From positions 1 through 64,000 of the forward strand of contig JAHHGX010000013.1 of assembly GCA_019359675.1 (NCBI GenBank): a stretch of 64,000 nt of DNA, given 5' to 3'. Shown one piece after another: positions 47,067 through 54,034 of the stretch. Every line of letters starts with the position of its first letter. Within the stretch, counting starts at the first letter, position 1. A model generated the notes under the pieces. The model did no database searches, was not told where the DNA came from, and was given only the letters and a program-made list of their open reading frames with translations. Both the position numbers and the translations under genes were made by a program. This DNA is from Calothrix sp. FI2-JRJ7. Its GTDB lineage: Bacteria > Cyanobacteriota > Cyanobacteriia > Cyanobacteriales > Nostocaceae.

Positions 47067-47915
47067 ATGACACCACATCTTAACGCCGCGCTTGCAAAAG
47101 CCAAGCTAGAATTTCCTCAGATATTAGCTAACCGTAGAGTTAAAATACCGACTAAATCAGGTCGAGAAATTTCTTTTACCTATGCTGAATTGGAAGAAAT
47201 AGCAGAAGCAGTAACGCCAGTATTAAGCGCGAATGATTTGTCTTTGTCTTCTCAAATGCGCTATTTAGAGAATGGCAAATTTGTCCTCGCTACTGCGCTT
47301 CGTCATGGGTCGGGAGAGTTTATAGAATCCTTCTTTCCATTGCCTGAATCGGTTGGCGACGCCAAGGAACTAGGGATTCAAATCAGTTATGGGCGCCGTT
47401 ACAACGCATTATGCTTACTAGAGATTAGTGTGGTTGAGCCAAGTAATGAGCAGCAATGGCAAGAAAAGAAGCGCAAGATAGCTGGTGAACTTAGACAGGA
47501 AGTTGAGCAGGCGCCGCAGTTATCCGCGAAGCCCAAGAGAGAAAATGGAGGATTGCTTGAGGCTGTTTCAGGAGTGGCGCCTGTTACCCCAAAGCCCTCG
47601 ACTAAGCAAAATGACCGTGTTAGGGCTGTTTGTGTTCAGATAAACTACCCTATGGAACTCGCGCGCGAGTGGTTGGCTAAATTTAGTCTAAAATCATTTG
47701 ACCAGTTACCGTTGCAGGCTGTTGACGACTATATCAAAAACATATGCGCTGCTTGGGCAAGTCAAAACGGCATGAACGAACACCATGCCAAGCGCAGTTA
47801 TGAAAAGCGCGTGGTTGGTCAACCTGACGAAATCAAGGCAATTGCTAGCTGGATGGAGTACGTAAGCTCTATTAATCTGGATGAGAAAGACTTAGTGGAG
47901 GCGCCTGCATCATGA
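47067..47915 (+). CDS. erf: ERF-family single-strand annealing protein
   Basis: 282 residues. Residues 5-130 match the ERF superfamily: ALAKAKLEFPQI.ANRRVKIPTKSG, FTYAELEEIAEAVTPVLSANDLSL, then LATALRHGSGEFIESFFPLPES and ELGIQISYGRRYNALCLLEI. The C-terminal part is a Lys-rich linker and a helical end. ERF proteins anneal complementary single strands and mediate phage recombination or circularisation. It is coupled by overlap to the ASCH gene downstream. Confidence 0.85.
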   Translation: MTPHLNAALAKAKLEFPQILANRRVKIPTKSGREISFTYAELEEIAEAVTPVLSANDLSLSSQMRYLENGKFVLATALRHGSGEFIESFFPLPESVGDAKELGIQISYGRRYNALCLLEISVVEPSNEQQWQEKKRKIAGELRQEVEQAPQLSAKPKRENGGLLEAVSGVAPVTPKPSTKQNDRVRAVCVQINYPMELAREWLAKFSLKSFDQLPLQAVDDYIKNICAAWASQNGMNEHHAKRSYEKRVVGQPDEIKAIASWMEYVSSINLDEKDLVEAPAS

Positions 47916-48385
47916 AAATCATCACTCTTCATCAGCCTTGGGCGCATCTCATCGCCATAGGTTACAAACACTACGAAACGCGCTCTTGGCACACCAAATA
48001 TAGAGGTGCCTTGGCTATCCACTCAGCCAAGCGCCCGGTTTCACTTGAAGAGCTAGCGCGTATTTCTAATGAGAGCGCTGGAACTTTAGATTTAAATTTT
48101 CTGACAGCGCTTAACTACGAATACGGAAAGATTGTCGTCGTTGCCGAGTTGACTGATTGTCTTGCAATGGTTGATAAGCATCATCCTGGGCGCCTTGACT
48201 CAACGATTAAAGTCTCCTCTGTTTCAGCGCTAGAAAAAGCCTGTGGAGATTGGCGCGCTGGGCGTTATGCTTGGGAGCTAAAGGATATCAAGAAGCTTGA
48301 TGCGCCGATTCCTTATAAAGGGCGCCAGGGCTTGATGAATGTTGATGGCGCCACTGCTGCATTGCTGTCAAAGTCTTGCGGGTGA
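47912..48385 (+). CDS. ASCH-domain protein
   Basis: 157 residues. ITLHQPWAHLIAIGYKHYETRSWHTKYRGALAIHSAKRP is the ASCH signature (LHQPWA, K.YETRSW, RG.L.IHS.K), and the WELKDIKKLDAPIPYKGRQGL end is also typical. ASCH folds bind RNA or modified bases; some hydrolyse N4-acetylcytidine. The start overlaps the ERF stop (ATGA-type), implying co-expression with recombination genes. Confidence 0.8.
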   Translation: MKIITLHQPWAHLIAIGYKHYETRSWHTKYRGALAIHSAKRPVSLEELARISNESAGTLDLNFLTALNYEYGKIVVVAELTDCLAMVDKHHPGRLDSTIKVSSVSALEKACGDWRAGRYAWELKDIKKLDAPIPYKGRQGLMNVDGATAALLSKSCG

Positions 48386-48435
48386 AGCTTTACCCGCAGA
48401 GCTTTGACTGGAAGAAGAGTATTCCAGGCGCCTTG

Positions 48436-48441
48436 TATAAT
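48436..48441 (+). promoter_or_regulatory. -10 box TATAAT before the Csx3-like gene
   Basis: A perfect TATAAT 27 bases upstream of the ATG. A TTGACT lies upstream but about 26 bases away, too far for a normal -35, so the promoter could be extended or sigma-variant. It suggests separate expression of the following gene. Confidence 0.5.
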
Positions 48442-48467
48442 TCAAATTAAATTAAGGAGCAACAAAG

Positions 48468-48770
48468 ATGACTACTTATAACGTAAATTTTGACGAATCG
48501 ACTTCAGTTTTAACAATAGGCTTTGGCGAACCAGCTAATAACGACCAAATTGTTAAAGATGCCGTTGCAGGAATCAAGCAAATTAAAGAACAGTTGCATG
48601 GCGCGGTTCTTAAAGTCAATGGCGCCGCATCCCTTCCCGTTGGCTTTGCTCTTTCCGCTGAATTGGCGCACGTTGTCAAAGCAATTGCGGTGTTCGACCC
48701 AAAACTAAAGCAGTATGTTGTGGCTGTAACTCATGACCCTAGTTACTCAATTGGCGCCTTGATTGACTAA
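48468..48770 (+). CDS. csx3: Csx3-like protein (predicted cyclic oligoadenylate ring nuclease)
   Basis: 100 residues behind AAGGAG. The C-terminal 60 residues match Csx3: KVNGAASLPVGFALSAELAH, AIAVFDPKL, KQYVVAVTHDPSY, SIGALID. The LAH histidine, the FDPKL aspartate and the TH histidine sit where Csx3 has its metal-dependent active-site residues. The N-terminal part (MTTYNVNFDESTSVLTIGFGEP, NDQIVKDA) matches stand-alone cyanobacterial Csx3 proteins. Csx3 is known to degrade cA4, the signal of type III CRISPR systems. No cas gene is nearby, so here it would shut off host immunity rather than tune it. It has its own -10 box and a terminator. Confidence 0.75.
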   Translation: MTTYNVNFDESTSVLTIGFGEPANNDQIVKDAVAGIKQIKEQLHGAVLKVNGAASLPVGFALSAELAHVVKAIAVFDPKLKQYVVAVTHDPSYSIGALID

Positions 48771-48803
48771 GTAAAGCGCCTGTTCAGTTAGTAAAACAAA
48801 TTC

Positions 48804-48846
48804 AAAAGGGATTGAAACCGCATTAAAATACTTTCAATCCCTTTTT
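48804..48846 (+). terminator. Terminator with CRISPR-repeat-like arms
   Basis: AAAAGGGATTGAAA pairs with TTTCAATCCCTTTT (14 bp) around CCGCATTAAAATAC, 33 bases after the Csx3-like stop. The arms resemble the ends of cyanobacterial CRISPR repeats (ATTGAAAC and CTTTCAATCCC). As a terminator it needs no special function; the resemblance is noted separately. Confidence 0.75.
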
Positions 48847-48854
48847 AGTGAACT

Positions 48855-49202
48855 ATGGATAGCAAAATTTTTTATCGTATTGAAGAGTTAGCGCTATTGA
48901 TTGAAAAATTCCGCGCGCTTGATGGCAAAGACCAAGAGTGGTTGCGCGATTTATTCAAAGGCGACCGCACGATTATCTCATGTTTAGAAATTCTTGATTT
49001 AATTGAGAATAAATCTTTGAGTTATTACGAATTAGCGAATATCATGGGATGCTCGCCGGAAACGGTTAAGCAGAAGCTCAATGCCATGATATCTGGGGGA
49101 ATTGCTATAAATCAATCGCGCAGGAAGTACAAGGCGCCGCGCGGTGGCAGACCAAGAAAGCTTTGTAATAAACCTTCGGATACGAAGGTGAGTGTTTTAT
49201 AG
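48855..49202 (+). CDS. Winged-helix regulator with palindrome-derived C terminus
   Basis: 115 residues. Residues 45-100 are a winged helix (LDLIENKSLSYYELANIMGCSPETVKQKLNAMISGGI, then a basic wing RRKYKAPRGGRPRK). The last residues NKPSDTKVSVL come from an in-frame 18-bp palindrome (49172-49189), so the natural end of the protein was probably changed by the insertion. It starts eight bases after the terminator following csx3 and could regulate that gene. Confidence 0.6.
   Translation: MDSKIFYRIEELALLIEKFRALDGKDQEWLRDLFKGDRTIISCLEILDLIENKSLSYYELANIMGCSPETVKQKLNAMISGGIAINQSRRKYKAPRGGRPRKLCNKPSDTKVSVL
49172..49189. repeat. 18-bp palindrome ACCTTCGGATACGAAGGT, in coding frame
   Basis: Lies at the 3' end of the winged-helix gene and supplies P-S-D-T-K-V plus the final codons. 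Confidence 0.9.
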
Positions 49203-49279
49203 CAAACCTGAATAATATAAGCGCAAGCGCTGAAACCCTTGTAACTGCGTAGTTAAAGTGTTTTAGCACTAATTTTTGT

Positions 49280-49301
49280 TTGGGATGCGGGCGCCGTTGT
49301 T
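49280..49301. repeat. Intergenic repeat GGGATGCGGGCGCCGTTGTT, copy 1
   Basis: First of three copies of TTGGGATRCGGGCGCCnnTGTT that each lie immediately below a stop codon in the leftward 49-50 kb operon. Others are at 49652-49676 and 49938-49961. Confidence 0.6.
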
Positions 49302-49637
49302 CTAATTTTGATTATTAATACCTTCCCAGTCTTTGCAAAATATTCCAGGCGCGCCTTCTGGGTGTACCGCGCAGTTAATGCCGCATTGTCCGTGGTAAAA
49401 TTTGCAACCAATACAGGCGCGCGGTTTTATCATTGAGCGCGGTGAGTCGAACTCTTCTATCAGTATTTCCAAGAGGGAGAAGCAGCCACCAACGATTAGG
49501 CAGGCGCCTCCAATAGACAGCGTGCTTACAGCGAGGTCGCGCTTAAAGTTGCTGTTTGGTAGTAGTAAGGAGATGGCGCCGATTATTGTAATTGCGGCGC
49601 CGAACCATGTCATTTTTGTAGTGGGTTCTTTGTACAT
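49302..49637 (-). CDS. Membrane protein with cysteine-rich tail
   Basis: 111 residues. Two transmembrane segments (MTWFGAAITIIGAISLLLP; STLSIGGACLIVGGCFSLLEILI) and a soluble tail with clustered Cys: CIGCKFYHGQCGINCAVHPEG and IFCKDWE, resembling a zinc-binding motif seen in small cyanobacterial membrane proteins. It is the distal gene of the ATPase operon. Function unknown. Confidence 0.6.
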   Translation of the reverse strand: MYKEPTTKMTWFGAAITIIGAISLLLPNSNFKRDLAVSTLSIGGACLIVGGCFSLLEILIEEFDSPRSMIKPRACIGCKFYHGQCGINCAVHPEGAPGIFCKDWEGINNQN

Positions 49638-49651
49638 TGTTCTGTTTGTCC

Positions 49652-49676
49652 GGGGATGCGGGCACCGATGTTGTTA
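49652..49676. repeat. Intergenic repeat GGGGATGCGGGCACCGATGTTGTT, copy 2
   Basis: Second copy of the post-stop repeat, with GGCACC instead of GGCGCC. Confidence 0.6.
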
Positions 49677-49678
49677 AC

Positions 49679-49900
49679 TCACTGATGCATTGCCCATTGT
49701 TGCGCTGCCCATTGTTTTGTTTTCTCGCTAGCATGAGCTAAAGCCTGCCACTGCTCAAGGGTAAATTCCTCTTCGCTGAATATCTTCCGCATCGTGTTGG
49801 CAATGTAGCCCGGATGATTTTCATTGACGCGCGCCACTTCTTTCAAAACAGCGAGAGTTGTTTTAAAGTTCAGTTGCTCAAGCGCTACGATTTCACTCAT
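49679..49900 (-). CDS. Small hypothetical protein
   Basis: 73 residues, MSEIVALEQLNFKTTLAVLKEVARVNENHPGY by pattern, with a Trp- and Gln-rich C terminus. Helical, no family recognised. In the leftward operon between copies 2 and 3 of the intergenic repeat; start preceded by AAGGAA. Confidence 0.55.
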   Translation of the reverse strand: MSEIVALEQLNFKTTLAVLKEVARVNENHPGYIANTMRKIFSEEEFTLEQWQALAHASEKTKQWAAQQWAMHQ

Positions 49901-49937
49901 ATTTTTCCTTGCGTTACGTGGTGTTTATAACTTTGCT

Positions 49938-49961
49938 TGGGATACGGGGCGCCTTTGTTTT
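49938..49961. repeat. Intergenic repeat TTGGGATACGGGGCGCCTTTGTTT, copy 3
   Basis: Third copy of the post-stop repeat. Confidence 0.6.
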
Positions 49962-50250
49962 AAGCTGCCTCTTCACGCAGGCGCCGAATTTCCTCTTCTA
50001 GTCGCTCTTGAACTCGGCGCTCTATTATTTCATCTATTTTTTCTACTACATAGTCCGCGCGCGTGAAAGGCTTTGAAAGGAATGTATATTCTTGAAGAAC
50101 ATTTGTGCAATTTTCCATCAACAAGCTGTAATCGTGAAGCTCGCGCGCGACTTTGTCTAATATTAAATTGCCGCCTTCATCGCATACCAAGCGCTTCCAC
50201 TCTTTTTCAAAAACTCCCATATAATCGCTCTCAGCATATTTATTTTGCAT
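49960..50250 (-). CDS. Helical hypothetical protein
   Basis: 96 residues. MQNKYAESDYMGVFEKEWKRLV, then helices ending in a charged coil (ERRVQERLEEEIRRLREEAA). No family recognised. Its ATG overlaps the last codons of the HNH frame, so its translation appears coupled to the upstream HNH/ATPase message. Confidence 0.6.
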   Translation of the reverse strand: MQNKYAESDYMGVFEKEWKRLVCDEGGNLILDKVARELHDYSLLMENCTNVLQEYTFLSKPFTRADYVVEKIDEIIERRVQERLEEEIRRLREEAA

Positions 50251-50590
50251 GATTAATTCTCCTTGTCCAACCTTGTTTTAATTTAGATAAATACTCTTGA
50301 TTATTCGCGCTTTCAAGCACGGGATTATTAAAATCGTATTTCCAATTGCGCCTGTGATGGGCGCCTTCTTTGTGCCTGCGTGAATGATGCAATTTACACA
50401 GTGGGAAAATATGTACTCCTGGTATTTCTCGCCCAGCTATGGCGCCGCGCTCATCAGAGTAAAGTGCGTGGTGCGCTTCGATTGCGGGAGAGTGGCAGCC
50501 AGGGTAACAGCATTTATGGTTTGTAAGGCGCCTGCATTCCCTTGAAGTTTCGCTCCAGTTGGGCGCGTATCTTACACTGAAATCCCAAAC
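50240..50590 (-). CDS. HNH endonuclease domain reachable by -1 frameshift
   Basis: 116 codons from GTT at 50590-50588 to TAA at 50242-50240. There is no ATG, GTG or TTG in this frame before the HNH motif. The domain is clear: CCYPGC, then IEAHHALY, and VHIFPLCKLHHSRRHK, i.e. paired cysteines with the H-H and H...H residues of HNH nucleases. The frame is the -1 frame of the ATPase, entered exactly at the A AAA AAG heptamer, giving a predicted 602-residue ATPase-HNH fusion. An unusual start codon or a frameshift mutation would be alternatives. Confidence 0.7.
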   Translation of the reverse strand, partial: VWDFSVRYAPNWSETSRECRRLTNHKCCYPGCHSPAIEAHHALYSDERGAIAGREIPGVHIFPLCKLHHSRRHKEGAHHRRNWKYDFNNPVLESANNQEYLSKLKQGWTRRINHAK

Positions 50591-52047
50591 TTTTTTAGTA
50601 GGTCTTTCCTGCCTCCTTGCTTTAGTGCGGTTATTATGGCGCCTTTAATTTGGTTAAAAATTTCGTCATCAGTAATATTTAAATCTTCTTTAATAAAATT
50701 ATCGAGTGTTTTATTAGAGGCTTCCAACTTTGCTATTACTAGATTTGTTTGCTCATTAGTTCTTGATGTTAATTGCGCCCTTTCCTCGTCTGTAAGCGCA
50801 TCGCTTTGTCCAGGTCGTTGTAAAAATTCGCGCTTATCTCTATTATAGCCAGAGTAATTTTCAAGCTCTGGGACTGGTATCCACTTATTTAATCCCCCAT
50901 GAAACATGCATCTTTTTACGGGAGAGATGGCGCAAAGCTTGAGCATTTCGTTGGTGGATATTTTAGCATCTTGGGGTATTACATTTGCCTGAAGAATCAA
51001 CTCTGTTTCGCTCATTGATTCATCTTTAGCAATTAAGAAGGGAGTAAAAATTGCTTTATCCCCTCCGCTTAATTTAAGGCTATCACCGTGTCCATTTTGT
51101 GAAGCAAGGAATATTTTGATACCTGAACTATCTCCACTTGAACCATATCTTGATAATTTCCCAATCCACCATTGTATTGGCTTTGCTCCTAGTTCTTTAT
51201 CCTTTGGTAACTCTGACAAGCTAGAATTTAGTGCGGCTAATTCATTACATGCAAGGACTTTAAACCCAGTTCCCGCATCAAACTCATCATACTCTTTGAT
51301 GACTTTTTTAAGCCACTCAAAAACGTCTTTAGCGCTAGATTTGAATACTGCTTTGCGGTAGAGCTTGTCAATAACACCTTGAAAGTAACCAGTTTCTTTT
51401 GGTTCATCTTTACAGTCAAGCATGAAGATTGTTGCTTTGTCGCCATGCAATGCTTTAATGTCACGATACAAATGGGATAAGAAAAAATCTTTGCCGCTTC
51501 CAGGAACCCCATAAACTATGATTCTGGGTGAATTTTTAGCCAAATCTTTTGTAAGGTCTGTTGGGAGTTCCTCCTTGAATTCTATTGACTCTGTATCAAC
51601 AACGACTTCTAATTTATTCGTTAATTGATTCGGCTGCTTGCTACCCTCAATTAGTTCCGGCGCCTCTACGTCCAAATAATCAAGCGCGGCATCGCTAAAT
51701 TGATACTCTTCTTCTGCCGCATACTTTAATTCTTCTAGAATTGCCTCGCGCCCAACCTGTCGTGCATAGCTTCTAAAATCAGAGCCTTCCAGTACATGGG
51801 CGAGACAACCTTTGCGAACTGCCTCGAAATTATTCTCTTGGCTTCGCCCTTTCTCAAAAGCCGAAAACAGTACGTAACCAAGCACTAATGCACCAGTCAA
51901 GGGGTTGGACATAACTCCAACCACAAGCGCGACTGCCGCGCCTCCAAAAAAATGCGCCTGTAGTCCGTTGTTGCCAACACGAGCTAAGGCGACTTGCTTC
52001 CATTCCTTTGGGTCTTTATATGTTTCCTCAACATTAAAGCTTGACAT
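50572..52047 (-). CDS. Membrane-anchored P-loop ATPase (FtsK/HerA-like)
   Basis: 491 residues. Two hydrophobic segments (AVALVVGVMSNPLTGALVLGYVLFSAF) near 30-60 suggest a membrane anchor. Walker A is GVPGSGKDFF near 180; Walker B-like strands are TIFMLDCKDE near 208 and FKVLACNELAAL near 265; a sensor-like IKIFLASQNGHGDS lies near 315. The arrangement resembles FtsK/HerA/TraG-type DNA-pumping ATPases, which is an inference. The final 25 codons contain an AAGGAGG site and an A AAA AAG heptamer leading to the HNH frame. It follows a multi-pass membrane protein gene with a 14-base overlap. Confidence 0.7.
   Translation of the reverse strand: MSSFNVEETYKDPKEWKQVALARVGNNGLQAHFFGGAAVALVVGVMSNPLTGALVLGYVLFSAFEKGRSQENNFEAVRKGCLAHVLEGSDFRSYARQVGREAILEELKYAAEEEYQFSDAALDYLDVEAPELIEGSKQPNQLTNKLEVVVDTESIEFKEELPTDLTKDLAKNSPRIIVYGVPGSGKDFFLSHLYRDIKALHGDKATIFMLDCKDEPKETGYFQGVIDKLYRKAVFKSSAKDVFEWLKKVIKEYDEFDAGTGFKVLACNELAALNSSLSELPKDKELGAKPIQWWIGKLSRYGSSGDSSGIKIFLASQNGHGDSLKLSGGDKAIFTPFLIAKDESMSETELILQANVIPQDAKISTNEMLKLCAISPVKRCMFHGGLNKWIPVPELENYSGYNRDKREFLQRPGQSDALTDEERAQLTSRTNEQTNLVIAKLEASNKTLDNFIKEDLNITDDEIFNQIKGAIITALKQGGRKDLLKKFGISV
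50590..50618 (-). other. dnaX-like -1 frameshift signal A AAA AAG with upstream Shine-Dalgarno
   Basis: On the coding strand, AAGGAGG (50618-50612) lies 15 bases upstream of the heptamer A AAA AAG (50596-50590) read as CTA AAA AAG. In dnaX the same heptamer, stimulated by an upstream Shine-Dalgarno, gives efficient -1 slippage. The zero frame ends five codons after the site; the -1 frame continues for 116 codons through an HNH domain. Confidence 0.65.
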
Positions 52048-52735
52048 TGCTAGAACCCTTCAAAAACTTGTATAACATCCAAACGCTAATCAGTACATGT
52101 ACGACAATCTCTACAGCGAATAGCGTGCTGATTACTCCAAATAAATTTGCAGTGTTGATTCGGCGCCACTGCCCTAATAAAAGTAAACTTACTGCCTTAT
52201 CCCAACTAACGCCAGGAATAAGTGGGTAATACCAACAACAGATAGCTAAATCGATTAAATAGGCGCCAATGCAATACAGCCACATCTGTCTCAAGAATCC
52301 ATCAATAAAATTATTAAGGGTCTTCTTGGCTGATTTTATTGTTACCCCGTCGTTGTCTTTAATAGCTACATATCCATTGCTATCAGACGCGGAAACAACT
52401 GCCTCAAGAAATCCATGATGGCGCCACAATACTCCAGGCAGGACTTCAACTATCTGAACAGGCAGCCAAATCATAAAGGCGCCTATCCACACAGTTGCAT
52501 TGCCCAAAGTTCGGAAAAGGTTTCCAATTAGCGGCAACCACAGAACAAATGCCATGAAGCCATTCTTAACAAACTCGGCACCTGCGTTGTCGAGTAAAGC
52601 TTTGTATGGCGCGATGTTCATTGCTGCGAACCAAACAAGCGCGGCGCCTGCACCCGCATAAAGGCAAAGGATAAAAATATCCAGTAGTCCAAAAGATTTA
52701 CCGCGCTTGCGTTTACTGCCAAATCCAGTTTGCAT
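52034..52735 (-). CDS. Multi-pass membrane protein
   Basis: 233 residues from the ATG at 52735, which overlaps the previous stop (TAATG). About five transmembrane segments: LDIFILCLYAGAGAALVWFAA, AFVLWLPLIGNLF, AFMIWLPVQIVEVLPGVL, MWLYCIGAYLIDLAICCWYY, and LFAVEIVVHVLISVWMLY. A soluble loop lies at about 110-150. No family recognised. Next to an ATPase and a single-pass protein it likely forms the membrane part of one complex. Confidence 0.65.
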   Translation of the reverse strand: MQTGFGSKRKRGKSFGLLDIFILCLYAGAGAALVWFAAMNIAPYKALLDNAGAEFVKNGFMAFVLWLPLIGNLFRTLGNATVWIGAFMIWLPVQIVEVLPGVLWRHHGFLEAVVSASDSNGYVAIKDNDGVTIKSAKKTLNNFIDGFLRQMWLYCIGAYLIDLAICCWYYPLIPGVSWDKAVSLLLLGQWRRINTANLFGVISTLFAVEIVVHVLISVWMLYKFLKGSSNVKL

Positions 52736-53262
52736 TATTGCTCCTTGATGGGTGTATTCCAATAAACGCGCGCTTTTGACCCAGCTATGCGCCGAATATT
52801 TTTATCAACTAATTCCTTTGAACCTCCCGCTGCAATATCCAGCGCCACAGGAGTTCCTTCTTGATTTTCTCTGAGTATTGCGGTTTCGCCGTTGGCACCT
52901 ACTACACAAGTCCCTGCTACCAAGTACGATTTATTCGTGCGGTCACGAACTGGTGCCGCTTTTTGTAAAGGCACGAGGTTGAAGTAAGTAAACTCACCAA
53001 CCTTCTTGGAGTTGGGGTCAACCACTGGAATACAACCGCGCGATAGTCGAGCATCTGCTATTTTTGCTTGCTCGGCAAGGTTATCTTCGCTCATCTCCAA
53101 CATAGTTTGGTAATTGGCTTGCCTCTCTAGCTCAATACGCATGTTCTCCATATTGGTCATGTTCCGCGCAATACCTTTGTGGTTAAGTGCAAGCGAACCA
53201 ACAATTAAGGTGCCGAATATTATCCTTGACTTATTGCGGCGCCAAAATCTATTCCTCATCAC
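52735..53262 (-). CDS. Membrane-anchored hypothetical protein
   Basis: 175 residues. A basic N terminus (MMRNRFWRRNKSRI) precedes one hydrophobic segment (IFGTLIVGSLALNH), then a helical stretch and a beta-rich domain with two Cys (RGCIPVVDPNSKKVGEFTYFN; YLVAGTCVVGANGE), presumably outside the cytoplasm. Overlaps both neighbours. No family recognised. Confidence 0.6.
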   Translation of the reverse strand: MMRNRFWRRNKSRIIFGTLIVGSLALNHKGIARNMTNMENMRIELERQANYQTMLEMSEDNLAEQAKIADARLSRGCIPVVDPNSKKVGEFTYFNLVPLQKAAPVRDRTNKSYLVAGTCVVGANGETAILRENQEGTPVALDIAAGGSKELVDKNIRRIAGSKARVYWNTPIKEQ

Positions 53263-53915
53263 TACCTCCCGCTGTACTTTTGTACCAAAGCCTTTACCAA
53301 CCCCTTTGAGTCTTTCGCGGTAACAGGCGCCTTACTCAATTCCTTACCCGCTGACACTTCTGCTAAAAATGCAGTTGGGTCGAAGTCTGTAATTTCTTCT
53401 TGATATGCCTTGGCGTGGTTAGCCGTTTTAAAATCATCAATACCGTACTCTGTGAGAATTTTATTTAAGGCGCCGTGGTCATTAAGTAACCTAAATAGCG
53501 CCTCTGATTGCTGAGTGTTTAACCCTGCTTGCTGCCGAAGGTAATCAAATTCCAACTGCGCGCGCGTCTTCTCTGTGGCCGCTACTTCCAATTGATGAAG
53601 CGCAACGCCTCTGGTTATGCCGCGCTCTAAAAATACTTGTACTATGTTTTCGACGGCGCCGGGGTTCACAGTAATTCCTCTTTCTTCTGCGATGTCAACT
53701 GCTAATGATGAGGTTAGCGCGCGCTGTTTATCAAACGCTTCTACCACCACCTCGAACACACTTTCTAATTGCTCGGTTATATGGTCGCTAAATTCGGCGC
53801 CTTGCGGGTTTACCGTTGTGTCATATTTAGCCAACTCGGTGAGCGCTTTTTCTACAGTTGGCGCCTCGTATCTATCCGCAAAATATTCAAATAACTCTTG
53901 GCGTGTAAAGCTCAT
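53262..53915 (-). CDS. Helical cytoplasmic protein of the ATPase operon
   Basis: 217 residues, MSFTRQELFEYFADRYEAPTVEKAL, predominantly helical and acidic with no transmembrane segment. No motif recognised. It overlaps the mini gene upstream (ATGA at 53912-53915) and shares a base with the next gene. In such operons an adaptor or substrate-binding protein often sits here; that is speculation. Confidence 0.55.
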   Translation of the reverse strand: MSFTRQELFEYFADRYEAPTVEKALTELAKYDTTVNPQGAEFSDHITEQLESVFEVVVEAFDKQRALTSSLAVDIAEERGITVNPGAVENIVQVFLERGITRGVALHQLEVAATEKTRAQLEFDYLRQQAGLNTQQSEALFRLLNDHGALNKILTEYGIDDFKTANHAKAYQEEITDFDPTAFLAEVSAGKELSKAPVTAKDSKGLVKALVQKYSGR

Positions 53916-54034
53916 TTGTCCCCCTGACTTGTGCTTGTGTCATCGATTGGCGCCTGTCCCGCTAACTGTTGAATTGCAAGTAGGAATTCTTCGTCGGTCA
54001 TGTCCTGTTGTTGTTGGTTATTCTGATTGCTCAT
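53912..54034 (-). CDS. 40-residue coupled mini protein
   Basis: A 40-codon frame from ATG 54034 to TGA 53912 begins MSNQNNQQQQDMTDEEFLLAI. It overlaps the preceding gene end by 17 bases and the following ATG by ATGA, so both junctions look coupled. Gln/Asn-rich N terminus and an acidic helix. Function unknown. Confidence 0.5.
   Translation of the reverse strand: MSNQNNQQQQDMTDEEFLLAIQQLAGQAPIDDTSTSQGDK

Noticed and set aside
48804-48846. A CRISPR array after csx3
   Set aside because: Only one inverted copy of the repeat-like arm is present, with no direct repeats and no spacers.
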